13,705 nucleotides of DNA from Flemingiibacterium sp045578725 (GCA_045578725.1 JAZNKS010000118.1:1-13705), one strand, 5' to 3'. Shown: positions 1-7,726, numbered from the stretch's first letter. Notes: generated by a model from the letters alone, not told the origin. Made by a program: numbers and translations.

Positions 1-8
1 TCACGCAT

Positions 9-100
9 GGTTTTGTGGCTTTCATGTCTCTTTGAGCCATGATTTTGCTTCGCAAAACCAGCCCCAATTCCCAAATAAGGAAGTTTTCGCTGACGCGAAA
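9..100 (+). promoter_or_regulatory. Inverted-repeat leader upstream of uppP
   Basis: Three short inverted repeats are visible: GGTTTTG (9-15) with CAAAACC (53-59), enclosing TGGCT (16-20) with AGCCA (35-39); TTTTGC (43-48) with GCAAAA (52-57); and TTTCGC (85-90) with GCGAAA (95-100). The first and second pairs share the 53-57 segment, so they are mutually exclusive. The last hairpin lies 15 nt before the uppP ATG. No clear promoter or T-tract is seen here, so a regulatory role is only a possibility. Confidence 0.3.
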
Positions 101-115
101 GCCATGGTGATTAAT

Positions 116-970
116 ATGAGTCTGTTTTTTAATCTGCTGAAGACGATTGTCTTCGGCATCGTGGAGGGTATCACCGAATGGCTGCCCATATCCAGCACCG
201 GCCACCTGATTCTGGTGGAGCGGTTTCTGCAGTTTGAGGATGTGAGCGAGTCCTTCTGGAGTGTCTTCGGTGTGGTCATTCAGCTGGGCGCCATTCTGGC
301 TGTGGTGGTGATCTATTTCGAAAAGCTCTGGCCGTTTTCACGAAAAGGGGAAGTGCTCGGCATCATCAGACGGGATAAGCTGATGCTCTGGCTGAAGATT
401 CTGGTGGCCTGCATCCCGGCGGCTGTAGTCGGCCTGATCTTCGGCGATTGGATTGATTCGATGTTTTACAATCCGTTCACGGTCGGCAGTATGCTGATTA
501 TTGTCGGCATTGCCTTCCTCGTTGTGGAAAGACGTTACCGACCGGAACGTGCAGTTATTGATTCGCTGGAGGCGATCTCCTTCAAAACCGCTCTGGGCAT
601 CGGCCTGTTTCAGGTGATCGCGGCGGTGCTGCCCGGAACCTCCCGCTCCGGCGCGACCATCCTCGGCGGCCTGCTGCTCGGTGTCAGCCGGACAGCGGCG
701 GCGGAATTCACCTTCTTCCTGGCCATCCCGGTCATGCTCGGTGCCTCGCTTCTGAAGCTGGCCCTGGCCGGGTGGGCTTTGACGACGGCGGAAGTGATTC
801 TTCTGCTGGTCGGAATGGCGGTAGCCTTCGGTGTATCGATGATCTGCATCCGCTTCCTGATGGATTATATCAAACGCCGCAGCTTCAAGGTGTTCGGATG
901 GTACAGGATTGTGCTCGGCGCGATTGTACTGGGCAGTCTTCTTATCGAGCTTATCAATCTTTTGGCATAA
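116..970 (+). CDS. uppP: Undecaprenyl-diphosphatase UppP (BacA family)
   Basis: Integral membrane enzyme that dephosphorylates undecaprenyl diphosphate to the monophosphate lipid carrier used for peptidoglycan and other wall polymers; extra copies give bacitracin resistance in known cases. The 284-residue product is hydrophobic, with several membrane segments. The family signature EGITEWLPISSTGH lies at residues 17-30, and the second signature PGTSRSGA at 173-180. With the ATG at 116 the key residues fall at E17, E21, S27, H30 and R177, almost the same numbering as well-studied family members, which supports this start. Upstream in-frame starts exist (TTG at 32, ATG at 104) but add residues not typical of the family. 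A GGTGA at 106-110 sits 5 nt before the chosen ATG, a modest binding site. The rhamnosidase gene follows after 33 nt. Family assignment is secure; the exact start is less so. Confidence 0.95.
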   Translation: MSLFFNLLKTIVFGIVEGITEWLPISSTGHLILVERFLQFEDVSESFWSVFGVVIQLGAILAVVVIYFEKLWPFSRKGEVLGIIRRDKLMLWLKILVACIPAAVVGLIFGDWIDSMFYNPFTVGSMLIIVGIAFLVVERRYRPERAVIDSLEAISFKTALGIGLFQVIAAVLPGTSRSGATILGGLLLGVSRTAAAEFTFFLAIPVMLGASLLKLALAGWALTTAEVILLLVGMAVAFGVSMICIRFLMDYIKRRSFKVFGWYRIVLGAIVLGSLLIELINLLA

Positions 971-1003
971 CACATATTTTTCTGTCTGAACGGAGGAAAG
1001 AAT

Positions 1004-3322
1004 ATGAAATTCTCTCTGTATTTTGTATCGGGCGGAGGCGGATACTCCGACTACGGTCATCATGTTCCCGCGCCGTATCTTCGCCGCTCGTTTATTCTGC
1101 CGGAAATGAGCACGGCGGAGCTGACCGTATGCGGCCTCGGATTCTATGAGCTGTTTGTCAACGGTCAGCGCATCACCCGTGGAATGCTCTCGCCGTATGA
1201 TGCCAACCCGGACGAATTTCTCTATTACGATACCTACAATCTGCTCCCGTATCTGCGAAAAGGAGAGAATGTCATCGGCCTTCTGCTTGGCAACGGTACG
1301 CTCAATGCCTTCAATGCGGCGGTGTGGAATTTCCATAAGGCGCGCTTCCGCGGAGCCCCCCGTGCGGCGTTGTGCTTTGAAGGAAGGGCCTGCGACGGAG
1401 CGGCGATCGAATTCGATGCGCGGGACGGCTTCAAATGGATGGATTCGCCCATCCTGTGCGACGATCTGCGCGCGGGCGAGATTTACGATGCCCGCCGGGA
1501 GATTGATGGCTGGTGTGAACCCGGCTTTGATGATTCTCTCTGGCAGAATGCGCTCCCGGCAGAAGCGCCGCGTGGGGAATGCCGGATCGCGGATGTGGAT
1601 CCGATTGTCATCACCCACGAGCTTGGGGCCATCGATGTGCATCCGGCCGCTTTGGCGTCAAGACCTCGGATCCGGGAGAGCCTTGAGGCGATTCCGCTTC
1701 CTGAAGAGGATGCCGTCACCGAGGGCTATCTCTACGATTTCGGCGTGAATACCGCCGGCATTGTCCGCCTGCATATCAAAAATGCCCGTCCCGGTCAGCG
1801 GCTGATCCTGCAGACCGGTGAGTTGACCGATGCGGACGGCAATCTGGATCTGCGCGGGATGTATTTCTATCCCCACCGCTATAATTGCCGGGATGTCTAT
1901 ATCTGCCGCGGCGGCGAGGAGATCTGGCAGCCGACCTTCACCTATCACGGCTTCCGCTATTGCCTCGTGATGGGTCTGGATGCCGATCAGGCTGTGCCGG
2001 AGCTGCTCACGGCGCTGGTGACCAATACCGATCTGCATCAGTTGTCCGAATTCACCTGCTCCGATGATACCGTAAACCGCCTGTGGGAGGCAGCTCTGCG
2101 CTCGGATCTTTCAAATTTCCATCATGTTCCCACCGATTGCCCCCACCGGGAAAAGAACGGCTGGACCGGTGATATGGCCATTTCGGCCGAGCAGATGGTG
2201 CTGTGCTTCTCCGTCGAGCGGAATCTGAAGGAATGGATGCGGTGCATCCGCCGTTCCATGAGCCCGGCCGGCGATCTGCAGGCCATCATTCCCGGCAATA
2301 AAAGTTACTATCGGCAGGGGCCGGCCTGGGATGCGGTGCTGGTGCAGATCCCCTATCAGATCTGGCTCCAGCGCGGTGATGTGCAGATTCTTCGCGACAA
2401 TGCCGATGCGATCTTCCGCTATCTGCAGTTCCTGCCGACGATGATCGATGAAAACGGAATCATTGCACGCGGCTACGGGGATTGGTGCCATGCGGGAATG
2501 CGCAGGCACGATGTCTGCAAGGCACCGCTTGCCCTGACCTCCACGGTTTCGGCGATGGATATCTGTAAGAAGGCGGAGGAAATCTTCACTGTCATCGGCC
2601 GCGAGCCCCAGCGGCAGTATGCAAAGGCGCTGTATGAGCGGATCCGGTGCGCGGCACGCAAACAGCTGCTGGATGTTTCCGATATGACAGCCGCCGGAAA
2701 TTGCCAGACCTCGCAGGCCATGGCGATCTTCTACGATCTGTTCGATCCCGCCGAAAAGCCGGAGGCCTTCCGCCGCCTGCTGGCGCTGATCGAAGAGGCG
2801 GACGGAAAAATGGATGTCGGCATTCAGGGAATGCGGGTGATTTTCCACCTTCTCTCCGAATACGGGCGGACGGATCTGGCCTTCGATATGATTACACGGA
2901 AGGATTTCCCGTCCTACGGCTATCTGATTGCAAACGGCGCGACCACCATCTGGGAGAGCTTCCGCCAGACGGATTGGCCGCCGGATTCGCACAATCATCA
3001 TTTCTTCTGCGATATTGTATCCTGGTTCATGAAAAATCTGGCCGGCATCCGGCTCAATCCGCATCACCGCGGTGTGCATGAGGTGTGCTTCGCGCCGAAG
3101 TTCATCGATGCGCTGACCTATGCATCAGGTACCCACGATTCGCCGATGGGACGGATCGAAGCCGATTGGAAGCGGAATGGGGATGCGGTGCTGTACCGGA
3201 TGACCGTTCCCGAAGGCATGACGGCTGAGCTGGTTTTGGAGCGCGGCTGGCAGACCGAGGATGGCCTCGGACGCAGAAAGATCACGGAATCCTGCGAGCT
3301 GACACTCCAAAAAAGGTGCTGA
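1004..3322 (+). CDS. GH78-type alpha-L-rhamnosidase, cytoplasmic
   Basis: Predicted to hydrolyse terminal alpha-L-rhamnose from plant glycosides or rhamnose-containing oligosaccharides. The 772-residue protein has a beta-sandwich N-terminal region (about 20-200; note GFYELFVNGQR at 46-56), a second beta domain (about 235-340), an (alpha/alpha)6-barrel catalytic domain (about 345-690) and a C-terminal beta domain. The barrel holds the family motif DCPHREKNGWTGD (378-390), in which E383 matches the usual general acid. It also has GATTIWESF (645-653), in which E651 matches the usual general base, followed by a histidine-rich HNHHFF (663-668). There is no signal peptide, so the substrate must be imported first. 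The GGAGG at 992-996 is 7 nt before the ATG. It sits 33 nt after uppP and is probably co-transcribed, although the functions are not obviously related. Family confidence is high; substrate is unknown. Confidence 0.9.
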   Translation: MKFSLYFVSGGGGYSDYGHHVPAPYLRRSFILPEMSTAELTVCGLGFYELFVNGQRITRGMLSPYDANPDEFLYYDTYNLLPYLRKGENVIGLLLGNGTLNAFNAAVWNFHKARFRGAPRAALCFEGRACDGAAIEFDARDGFKWMDSPILCDDLRAGEIYDARREIDGWCEPGFDDSLWQNALPAEAPRGECRIADVDPIVITHELGAIDVHPAALASRPRIRESLEAIPLPEEDAVTEGYLYDFGVNTAGIVRLHIKNARPGQRLILQTGELTDADGNLDLRGMYFYPHRYNCRDVYICRGGEEIWQPTFTYHGFRYCLVMGLDADQAVPELLTALVTNTDLHQLSEFTCSDDTVNRLWEAALRSDLSNFHHVPTDCPHREKNGWTGDMAISAEQMVLCFSVERNLKEWMRCIRRSMSPAGDLQAIIPGNKSYYRQGPAWDAVLVQIPYQIWLQRGDVQILRDNADAIFRYLQFLPTMIDENGIIARGYGDWCHAGMRRHDVCKAPLALTSTVSAMDICKKAEEIFTVIGREPQRQYAKALYERIRCAARKQLLDVSDMTAAGNCQTSQAMAIFYDLFDPAEKPEAFRRLLALIEEADGKMDVGIQGMRVIFHLLSEYGRTDLAFDMITRKDFPSYGYLIANGATTIWESFRQTDWPPDSHNHHFFCDIVSWFMKNLAGIRLNPHHRGVHEVCFAPKFIDALTYASGTHDSPMGRIEADWKRNGDAVLYRMTVPEGMTAELVLERGWQTEDGLGRRKITESCELTLQKRC

Positions 3323-3400
3323 AGGAAAGCAAAAGAAAGGCGTTTGAGGTGCCGGAACAATGTCAAAATGCCCACGGAGCGGTCAAATTAAGCCCGGAAT

Positions 3401-3451
3401 TTGTGATAAAGTGAAAATCTTTCAAAATGCCGAATTTTTCACAATTTTGTG
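3401..3451 (+). promoter_or_regulatory. Operator-like inverted repeats upstream of the pgk promoter
   Basis: Directly upstream of the pgk -35 box lies a cluster of complementary words: TTGTGA (3401-3406) and TCACAA (3439-3444); GTGAAAA (3411-3417) and TTTTCAC (3436-3442); TGAAA-atc-TTTCA (3412-3424); and CACAA-tt-TTGTG (3440-3451), which abuts the -35. A 10-bp direct repeat TCAAAATGCC occurs at 3363-3372 and 3422-3431. TTGTGA/TCACAA half-sites recall the redox repressor Rex, which controls glycolytic and fermentation genes in many Gram-positives, but none is a clean full Rex site. The protein that binds here, if any, is unknown. Confidence 0.35.
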
Positions 3452-3480
3452 TTGATATTGTTGCCCCGTTGTGCTAAAAT
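3452..3480 (+). promoter_or_regulatory. Sigma-A promoter for pgk-tpiA
   Basis: The -35 TTGATA (3452-3457) and -10 TAAAAT (3475-3480) are separated by 17 bp, with an extended -10 TGC immediately before the -10 box. This gives a leader of roughly 50 nt before pgk. The match suits a strong constitutive glycolytic promoter. Confidence 0.75.
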
Positions 3481-3540
3481 AATTATAGCTGTGAATATGG
3501 CATTTTATATTGTAAAAAATATTTTATGAGGTGAAAAACC

Positions 3541-4836
3541 ATGTACAACAAGAAATCGGTTGAAGATATCGCGGTTGCCGGCAAGAAGGTTCTCTGCCGC
3601 TGCGATTTCAATGTTCCCGTCAAGGACGGCAAGATTACCGACGACAAGCGTATTGTCGGTGCGATGAAGACCATCCAGTACCTCGTCGATAACGGCGCGA
3701 AGGTTATCCTCTGCTCTCATATGGGCAGACCCCACAACGTTCTCGATGCCGAGCTGAAGCTCGATAAGAAGGAAAAGAAGAAGCTTGAGGCTCTGCCTGC
3801 CGAGGAGCAGGAGGCTGCAAAGGCCGCTATGCTTGAAAAGGCAAAGGGCGACATCACCAAGCTTTCCCTGAAGATTGTTGCCGACGATCTCTGCGCCAAG
3901 GGCATCAAGGTTACCCTTGCCAAGGATGTTATCGGTCCCGATGCACAGGCTAAGGCCGCTGCCCTGAAGGACGGCGAGGTTCTGCTTCTCGAAAACGTCC
4001 GCTTCCATGCGGCCGAAGAGAAGAACGATCCCGAATTCGCCAAGGCTATGGCAAGCCTCGCCGACATCTATGTTAACGATGCTTTCGGTACCGCTCACCG
4101 CGCTCACGCCTCTACCGCAGGCGTTGCCGACTATCTGGAGACCGCTGTCTGCGGCTACCTGATTCAGAAGGAAATTGATGTTATGGGCAAGGCTCTGGAT
4201 GATCCGGCCCGTCCCTTCGTTGCCATCCTCGGCGGCGCAAAGGTTTCCGACAAGATCGGCGTTATCAACAACCTGCTTGAAAAGTGCGACACCATCATCA
4301 TCGGCGGCGGTATGGCTTACACCTTCTTCAAGGCTATGGGCAATCCGATCGGCACCTCCATCTGCGAATCCGACAAGCTCGATCTTGCCAAGGGCATCAT
4401 CGAGAAGGCTCAGGAAAAGGGCGTAAACTTCCTGCTCCCCGTTGACAACATCATCGCACGCGAGTACAAGGAAGATGCAACCTATATGCGCATCTACTCC
4501 GACTCCATTCCGGACGGCTGGATGGGCCTTGACATCGGCGAAAAGACTCAGGAGCTTTATGCAAAGAGCCTGGCCGGTGCCGGAACCGTTATCTGGAACG
4601 GCCCGATGGGCGTTTCCGAGTGGGAGCATTTCGCAGGCGGTACCCGTGCGGTTGCCAAGGCAATTGCCGAGTCCGGCGCGATCTCCATCATCGGCGGCGG
4701 CGACTCCGCAGCAGCTGTTGAGACCCTCGGCTATGCCGACAAGATGACCCACGTTTCCACCGGCGGCGGCGCTTCGCTTGAGTTCCTCGAGGGCCTCGAG
4801 CTTCCCGGCATTGCCTGCCTGAACGAAAAGGAATAA
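3541..4836 (+). CDS. pgk: Phosphoglycerate kinase
   Basis: Cytoplasmic glycolytic enzyme that transfers phosphate from 1,3-bisphosphoglycerate to ADP, giving ATP and 3-phosphoglycerate. Family motifs are in order: RCDFNVP (20-26), the substrate-binding SHMGRP (59-64), ENVRFH (151-156), NDAFGTAHRAHAST (179-192), LGGAKVSDKIG (230-240), WNGPMGVSE (352-360) and the nucleotide-binding GGGDSAAAVE (385-394) and STGGGASLEFLEG (406-418). At 431 residues it is about 30 longer than the typical enzyme. The extra length is a lysine- and glutamate-rich segment at about 66-105, after SHMGRP; I believe similar insertions occur in other Clostridia. GAGGTGA (3528-3534) is 6 nt before the ATG. Codon choice (many GTT, GCT and AAG codons) differs from the neighbouring rhamnosidase and fits high expression. 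tpiA follows in the same operon. Confidence 0.98.
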   Translation: MYNKKSVEDIAVAGKKVLCRCDFNVPVKDGKITDDKRIVGAMKTIQYLVDNGAKVILCSHMGRPHNVLDAELKLDKKEKKKLEALPAEEQEAAKAAMLEKAKGDITKLSLKIVADDLCAKGIKVTLAKDVIGPDAQAKAAALKDGEVLLLENVRFHAAEEKNDPEFAKAMASLADIYVNDAFGTAHRAHASTAGVADYLETAVCGYLIQKEIDVMGKALDDPARPFVAILGGAKVSDKIGVINNLLEKCDTIIIGGGMAYTFFKAMGNPIGTSICESDKLDLAKGIIEKAQEKGVNFLLPVDNIIAREYKEDATYMRIYSDSIPDGWMGLDIGEKTQELYAKSLAGAGTVIWNGPMGVSEWEHFAGGTRAVAKAIAESGAISIIGGGDSAAAVETLGYADKMTHVSTGGGASLEFLEGLELPGIACLNEKE

Positions 4837-4856
4837 TCAAAGTAAGTTAAAAATTC

Positions 4857-4889
4857 GCGGAAGGCGAAGGTTCGGCCTTCGCTTTCCGC
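4857..4889 (+). terminator. Intercistronic hairpin between pgk and tpiA
   Basis: A 14-bp stem (4857-4870 paired with 4876-4889, one G-U pair) closes a TTCGG loop. The tail TTCTATTGTTG is only partly T-rich. It may act as a leaky terminator, or as a 3' stabiliser or processing site that sets the pgk to tpiA ratio. The tpiA ribosome binding site begins 12 nt after the stem. Confidence 0.55.
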
Positions 4890-4915
4890 TTCTATTGTTG
4901 AAAGGATCAATCAAA

Positions 4916-5683
4916 ATGAATAAAGCAACCCGCAGAACGGTTATCGCCGGCAACTGGAAAATGAATATGACCCCCGCAGAAACCACCGCTTTCATCAAGG
5001 AGCTGGCTCCGATGGTAGAGGGCAAGAACGAGTGCGACATCGTGCTCTGCGTTCCCTTCGTTGACATCGCTCCCGCTGTTGAGGCCGCAAAGGGCACCAA
5101 CATCAAGATCGGTGCCGAAAACGTACATTTCGCAAAGAGCGGCGCCTATACCGGTGAAATCTCCGCCGATATGCTGAATGCTGTCGGTGCCGAGTATGTT
5201 GTTATCGGTCACAGCGAGCGCCGTCAGTACTTCGGCGAGACCGATGTTACCGTCAATCAGCGCGTAACGGCAGCTCTTGAGGGCGGCCTGAAGGTTATCC
5301 TCTGCGTCGGCGAAATGCTGAACGAGCGCGAGCAGGGCATCACCGAGGAGATTGTTTCCATGCAGACCAAGATCGCCCTGCTGGGCATCACCGAGGAGCA
5401 GCTGAAGAATGTTATCATCGCTTACGAGCCTGTATGGGCTATCGGTACCGGCAAGACCGCTACCCCCGAGCAGGCAGACGAGGTCTGCGGCATCATCCGC
5501 GGCGTAATCGGCAAGCTCTATTCCGATAAGGCGGCTGAAGCGATCACCGTTCAGTACGGCGGCTCGATGAACGCCAAGAATGCGGCCGAGCTTCTGGCCA
5601 AGGTTCATGTTGACGGCGGCCTGATCGGCGGCGCATCGCTGAAGACGGCTGACTTCACCGTGATCGTCAACGCGGCTCAGTAA
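4916..5683 (+). CDS. tpiA: Triosephosphate isomerase
   Basis: Interconverts dihydroxyacetone phosphate and glyceraldehyde 3-phosphate in glycolysis; cytoplasmic TIM barrel, normally a homodimer. The 255-residue product has normal family length. Catalytic residues are all present: N13 and K15 in AGNWKMN (11-17), H99 in GHSERR (98-103), and E171 in AYEPVWAIGTGKT (169-181), which leads into loop 6. The phosphate-binding YGGSM (214-218) and GGLIGGASL (234-242) are intact. The ATG at 4916 is preceded by AAAGGA (4901-4906, 9 nt spacing). An upstream TTG in the same frame at 4895 lies before this binding site and is not preferred. It lies 79 nt after pgk, separated by the strong hairpin, and shares the pgk-like codon bias of a highly expressed gene. 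Confidence 0.98.
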   Translation: MNKATRRTVIAGNWKMNMTPAETTAFIKELAPMVEGKNECDIVLCVPFVDIAPAVEAAKGTNIKIGAENVHFAKSGAYTGEISADMLNAVGAEYVVIGHSERRQYFGETDVTVNQRVTAALEGGLKVILCVGEMLNEREQGITEEIVSMQTKIALLGITEEQLKNVIIAYEPVWAIGTGKTATPEQADEVCGIIRGVIGKLYSDKAAEAITVQYGGSMNAKNAAELLAKVHVDGGLIGGASLKTADFTVIVNAAQ

Positions 5684-5698
5684 TTCCTGCATTGCCAT

Positions 5699-5744
5699 GA
5701 CCCGCGCGCTCTCGCATCCGTTTGCGGGAGGCGCGGGTCGCTTT
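5699..5744 (+). terminator. Terminator after tpiA
   Basis: Stem GACCCGCGC (5699-5707) pairs perfectly with GCGCGGGTC (5731-5739). After a bulged G at 5708 the stem continues (5709-5716 with 5723-5730), closing a 6-nt loop. The following GCTTT is a short T-run, so termination is likely but may be imperfect. Confidence 0.7.
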
Positions 5745-5886
5745 GTATCCTTGTGAAAACGGATACAGAGTGTGGTATCGCTCTGTTGACGGCGAGGCTG
5801 AATTCGCTGCTGGTTACCGCCGGCTTCCGTCCCGGATACCTCTGACGGCGGCCGGCATCATAATCGGGGAAACGGTCCGGGTTTCC
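5745..5886 (+). promoter_or_regulatory. Structured leader upstream of mnmA
   Basis: This gene-free stretch holds several inverted repeats: GTATCC (5745-5750) with GGATAC (5761-5766); CAGAG (5766-5770) with CTCTG (5781-5785); CCGCCG (5817-5822) with CGGCGG (5846-5851); and GGAAAC (5868-5873) with GTTTCC (5881-5886). The last closes a 7-nt loop only 3 nt before the AAGGAGG site. A TTGACG occurs at 5786-5791, but no acceptable -10 follows at the right distance. I do not recognise a known riboswitch class here. Confidence 0.3.
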
Positions 5887-5903
5887 TTAAAGGAGGATTG
5901 ATT

Positions 5904-6950
5904 ATGTCAGAGCGCATCATGGTCGCCATGAGCGGCGGCGTGGACAGCTCGGTGGCGGCCTGGCTGTTAATAGAACGGGGTTTGGATGTCATCGGCGGCA
6001 CGCTGAAGCTGTACGGTGAGGATGCCGCATCCGCCGATGCCGGTGCGGTGGCGGATCGCCTTGGAATCGTGCATCATACATTTGATCTGGGCGCGGATTT
6101 CTGCCGGTCGGTGATTGAGCCGTTTATTGCGGTCTACGAATCCGGCGGAACCCCCAACCCCTGTGTTTTCTGTAATCGTCACATCAAGTTCGGCGGCCTG
6201 CTTGACCGGGCACGGGAAATGGGCTGTAGCCATATCGCCACCGGTCACTATGCCCGGATCGAACAGAATCCCGATAATGGCCGATGGCTCCTCAAACGGG
6301 CTGATTTCAGCGCAAAGGATCAGACTTACGTGCTCTATTCGCTGACGCAGGATCAGCTGGCGCACACGCTCTTTCCGCTTGGAGAACTGGATAAGGCTGA
6401 GGTGCGCGCCATTGCCGCCGCGCAGGGCTTTATCAATGCCGATAAGCCGGACAGCCAGGACATCTGCTTCGTGCCCGACGGTGATTACGCCCGCTTTATC
6501 CGGGAATACACCGGACGGGAACCGATTCCGGGTGATTTTATCGATGCCGCCGGCCGTGTTGTCGGCCGCCACAAGGGCATCATTCATTATACGCTCGGCC
6601 AGCGCAAGGGGCTGGGGCTTTCGATGGGACGCCCGATTTTCGTGAGCCGGATCGATCCCGCGGCCAATACCGTGACGGTGGATGACGAGCCATCCCTCTA
6701 TTCGCGCGAGCTGATTGCATCCGGCTGCAACTGGATTGCATTCGATGAGCCGACCGCACCGATCCGCGTAACGGCCAAGGCGCGTTATCGGCACAGAGAG
6801 GCACCTGCGACGGTCGAGGTGATCGGAGCGGGGAGAATCCGCGTAGTATTCGATGAGCCGCAGCGGGCTCTGACCCGCGGACAGGCGGTTGTTCTTTATA
6901 ATGGAGAGCTGGTTGTCGGCGGCGGAATCATCGATTCTGTCGGGCAATGA
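5904..6950 (+). CDS. mnmA: tRNA-specific 2-thiouridylase MnmA
   Basis: ATP-dependent enzyme that activates and thiolates U34 of tRNA(Lys/Glu/Gln) to 2-thiouridine, using sulfur from a cysteine desulfurase relay. The 348-residue protein starts with the PP-loop SGGVDSS (10-16). It then carries TPNPCVFCNRHIKFGGLL (83-100), ATGHYAR (112-118), KDQTYVLY (138-145), DSQDICFVPDGDYARFI (183-199) and HYTLGQRKGLG further on. C90 and C188 match the two catalytic cysteines of the E. coli enzyme. C87 is an additional cysteine, where the E. coli enzyme has Asp, so a CxxC is present. AAGGAGG (5890-5896) is 7 nt before the ATG at 5904; an in-frame TTG at 5898 is too close to that site. It is probably monocistronic, since a new promoter follows. 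No desulfurase gene is nearby. Confidence 0.95.
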   Translation: MSERIMVAMSGGVDSSVAAWLLIERGLDVIGGTLKLYGEDAASADAGAVADRLGIVHHTFDLGADFCRSVIEPFIAVYESGGTPNPCVFCNRHIKFGGLLDRAREMGCSHIATGHYARIEQNPDNGRWLLKRADFSAKDQTYVLYSLTQDQLAHTLFPLGELDKAEVRAIAAAQGFINADKPDSQDICFVPDGDYARFIREYTGREPIPGDFIDAAGRVVGRHKGIIHYTLGQRKGLGLSMGRPIFVSRIDPAANTVTVDDEPSLYSRELIASGCNWIAFDEPTAPIRVTAKARYRHREAPATVEVIGAGRIRVVFDEPQRALTRGQAVVLYNGELVVGGGIIDSVGQ

Positions 6951-6981
6951 GGAAAAAACGCGAAATTCTTTTTCATAAGTC

Positions 6982-7010
6982 TTGCAATTGCGGGCAGGAT
7001 TTGGTATAAT
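6982..7010 (+). promoter_or_regulatory. Sigma-A promoter for the HAD hydrolase-aspS transcript
   Basis: The -35 TTGCAA (6982-6987) and a perfect -10 TATAAT (7005-7010) are spaced 17 bp apart, with an extended -10 TGG. The coding start lies 39 nt after the -10. Confidence 0.8.
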
Positions 7011-7049
7011 AAATAATAGTGTATTTTTGATTGAATATGAGGTTTTGCT

Positions 7050-7709
7050 GTGATACGTACGGTGATTTACGACATGGACGGAACCCTCGTCGACTCGGAG
7101 GGAGCTATAGCGCTTGCAGGCAAGGAAGCGCTTGTCGATTGGGGGATTGAATGCCAGCTCCCCGATTTTAAGCCCTTTACCGGTATGGGCGATGATAGAT
7201 TCATCGGCGGGGTGGCCGAAAAATACGGTGTCCCCTATACCGTCGAAATGAAGAAGCGCGCCTATGAGCATTATATGGCCAAGGCCGAAGAACGGGTGGT
7301 AGTCTACCCCTGGTCGAAGCGTCTTGTGGCTTATTTTGCCGCAAACGGTTATAAAATGGCGATTGCTTCCGCTTCCGACCGTGTCAAGGTCCTCTGCAAT
7401 GTGGGTCTGCTCGGAATCCCGGTTGAGCGCTTTGATGCGATTATTACCGCCGACGATGTATCCCGCCAGAAGCCGGATCCGGAGATCTTCCTTACCGCCA
7501 TGGCGCGGGTCGGCGCAAGGCCGGAGGAAACACTGGTCTTCGAGGATTCGCTGATGGGCGTGAAGGCCGCCAAGGCCGCCGGCATGAAATGCATTGCCGC
7601 CACGACCAGCTACAATCCGCCCGAGCTGTATGAAGCGGGCGCGGATGCGGTTCTGCCCGACCTTGCCTCGGTATGTGAAATTCTGCATTGCTTTAACGAA
7701 ATCCAGTAG
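7050..7709 (+). CDS. HAD-superfamily hydrolase, beta-phosphoglucomutase-like
   Basis: Predicted cytoplasmic phosphatase or sugar phosphomutase of the HAD subclass with an alpha-helical cap. The 219-residue protein has all four motifs: DMDGTLVDSE (8-17; nucleophile D8, acid/base D10), the serine of IASASD (S107 in 105-110), the lysine of KPDPEIF (K141), and FEDSLMGVKAAKAAGM (164-179; metal ligands around E165/D166). The helical cap spans about residues 15-85. Start is GTG at 7050, with GAGG (7039-7042) 7 nt upstream. It is followed after 17 nt by aspS and probably shares its transcript; the reason for this pairing is not evident. HAD substrates cannot be read from sequence alone. A sugar phosphate is likely; other small phosphomonoesters are possible. 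Confidence 0.88.
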   Translation: MIRTVIYDMDGTLVDSEGAIALAGKEALVDWGIECQLPDFKPFTGMGDDRFIGGVAEKYGVPYTVEMKKRAYEHYMAKAEERVVVYPWSKRLVAYFAANGYKMAIASASDRVKVLCNVGLLGIPVERFDAIITADDVSRQKPDPEIFLTAMARVGARPEETLVFEDSLMGVKAAKAAGMKCIAATTSYNPPELYEAGADAVLPDLASVCEILHCFNEIQ

Positions 7710-7726
7710 AAATTGAGGAATGAAAA

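Noticed and set aside
32..115. N-terminal extension of uppP from TTG at 32
   Set aside because: It adds a polar 28-residue stretch not typical of the family and spoils the close match of E17, E21, S27 and H30 numbering.
338..1642. Long minus-strand open frame (434 codons) across uppP and the rhamnosidase gene
   Set aside because: It is antisense to two well-supported genes, has no recognisable domains and a composition typical of a shadow frame in GC-rich coding DNA.
3505..4752. Long minus-strand open frame across pgk
   Set aside because: Antisense to an unmistakable pgk gene; it results from codon bias and has no ribosome binding site or known motifs.
5786..5791. TTGACG as promoter for mnmA
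   Set aside because: No acceptable -10 box at 16-18 bp; the mnmA promoter remains unidentified.
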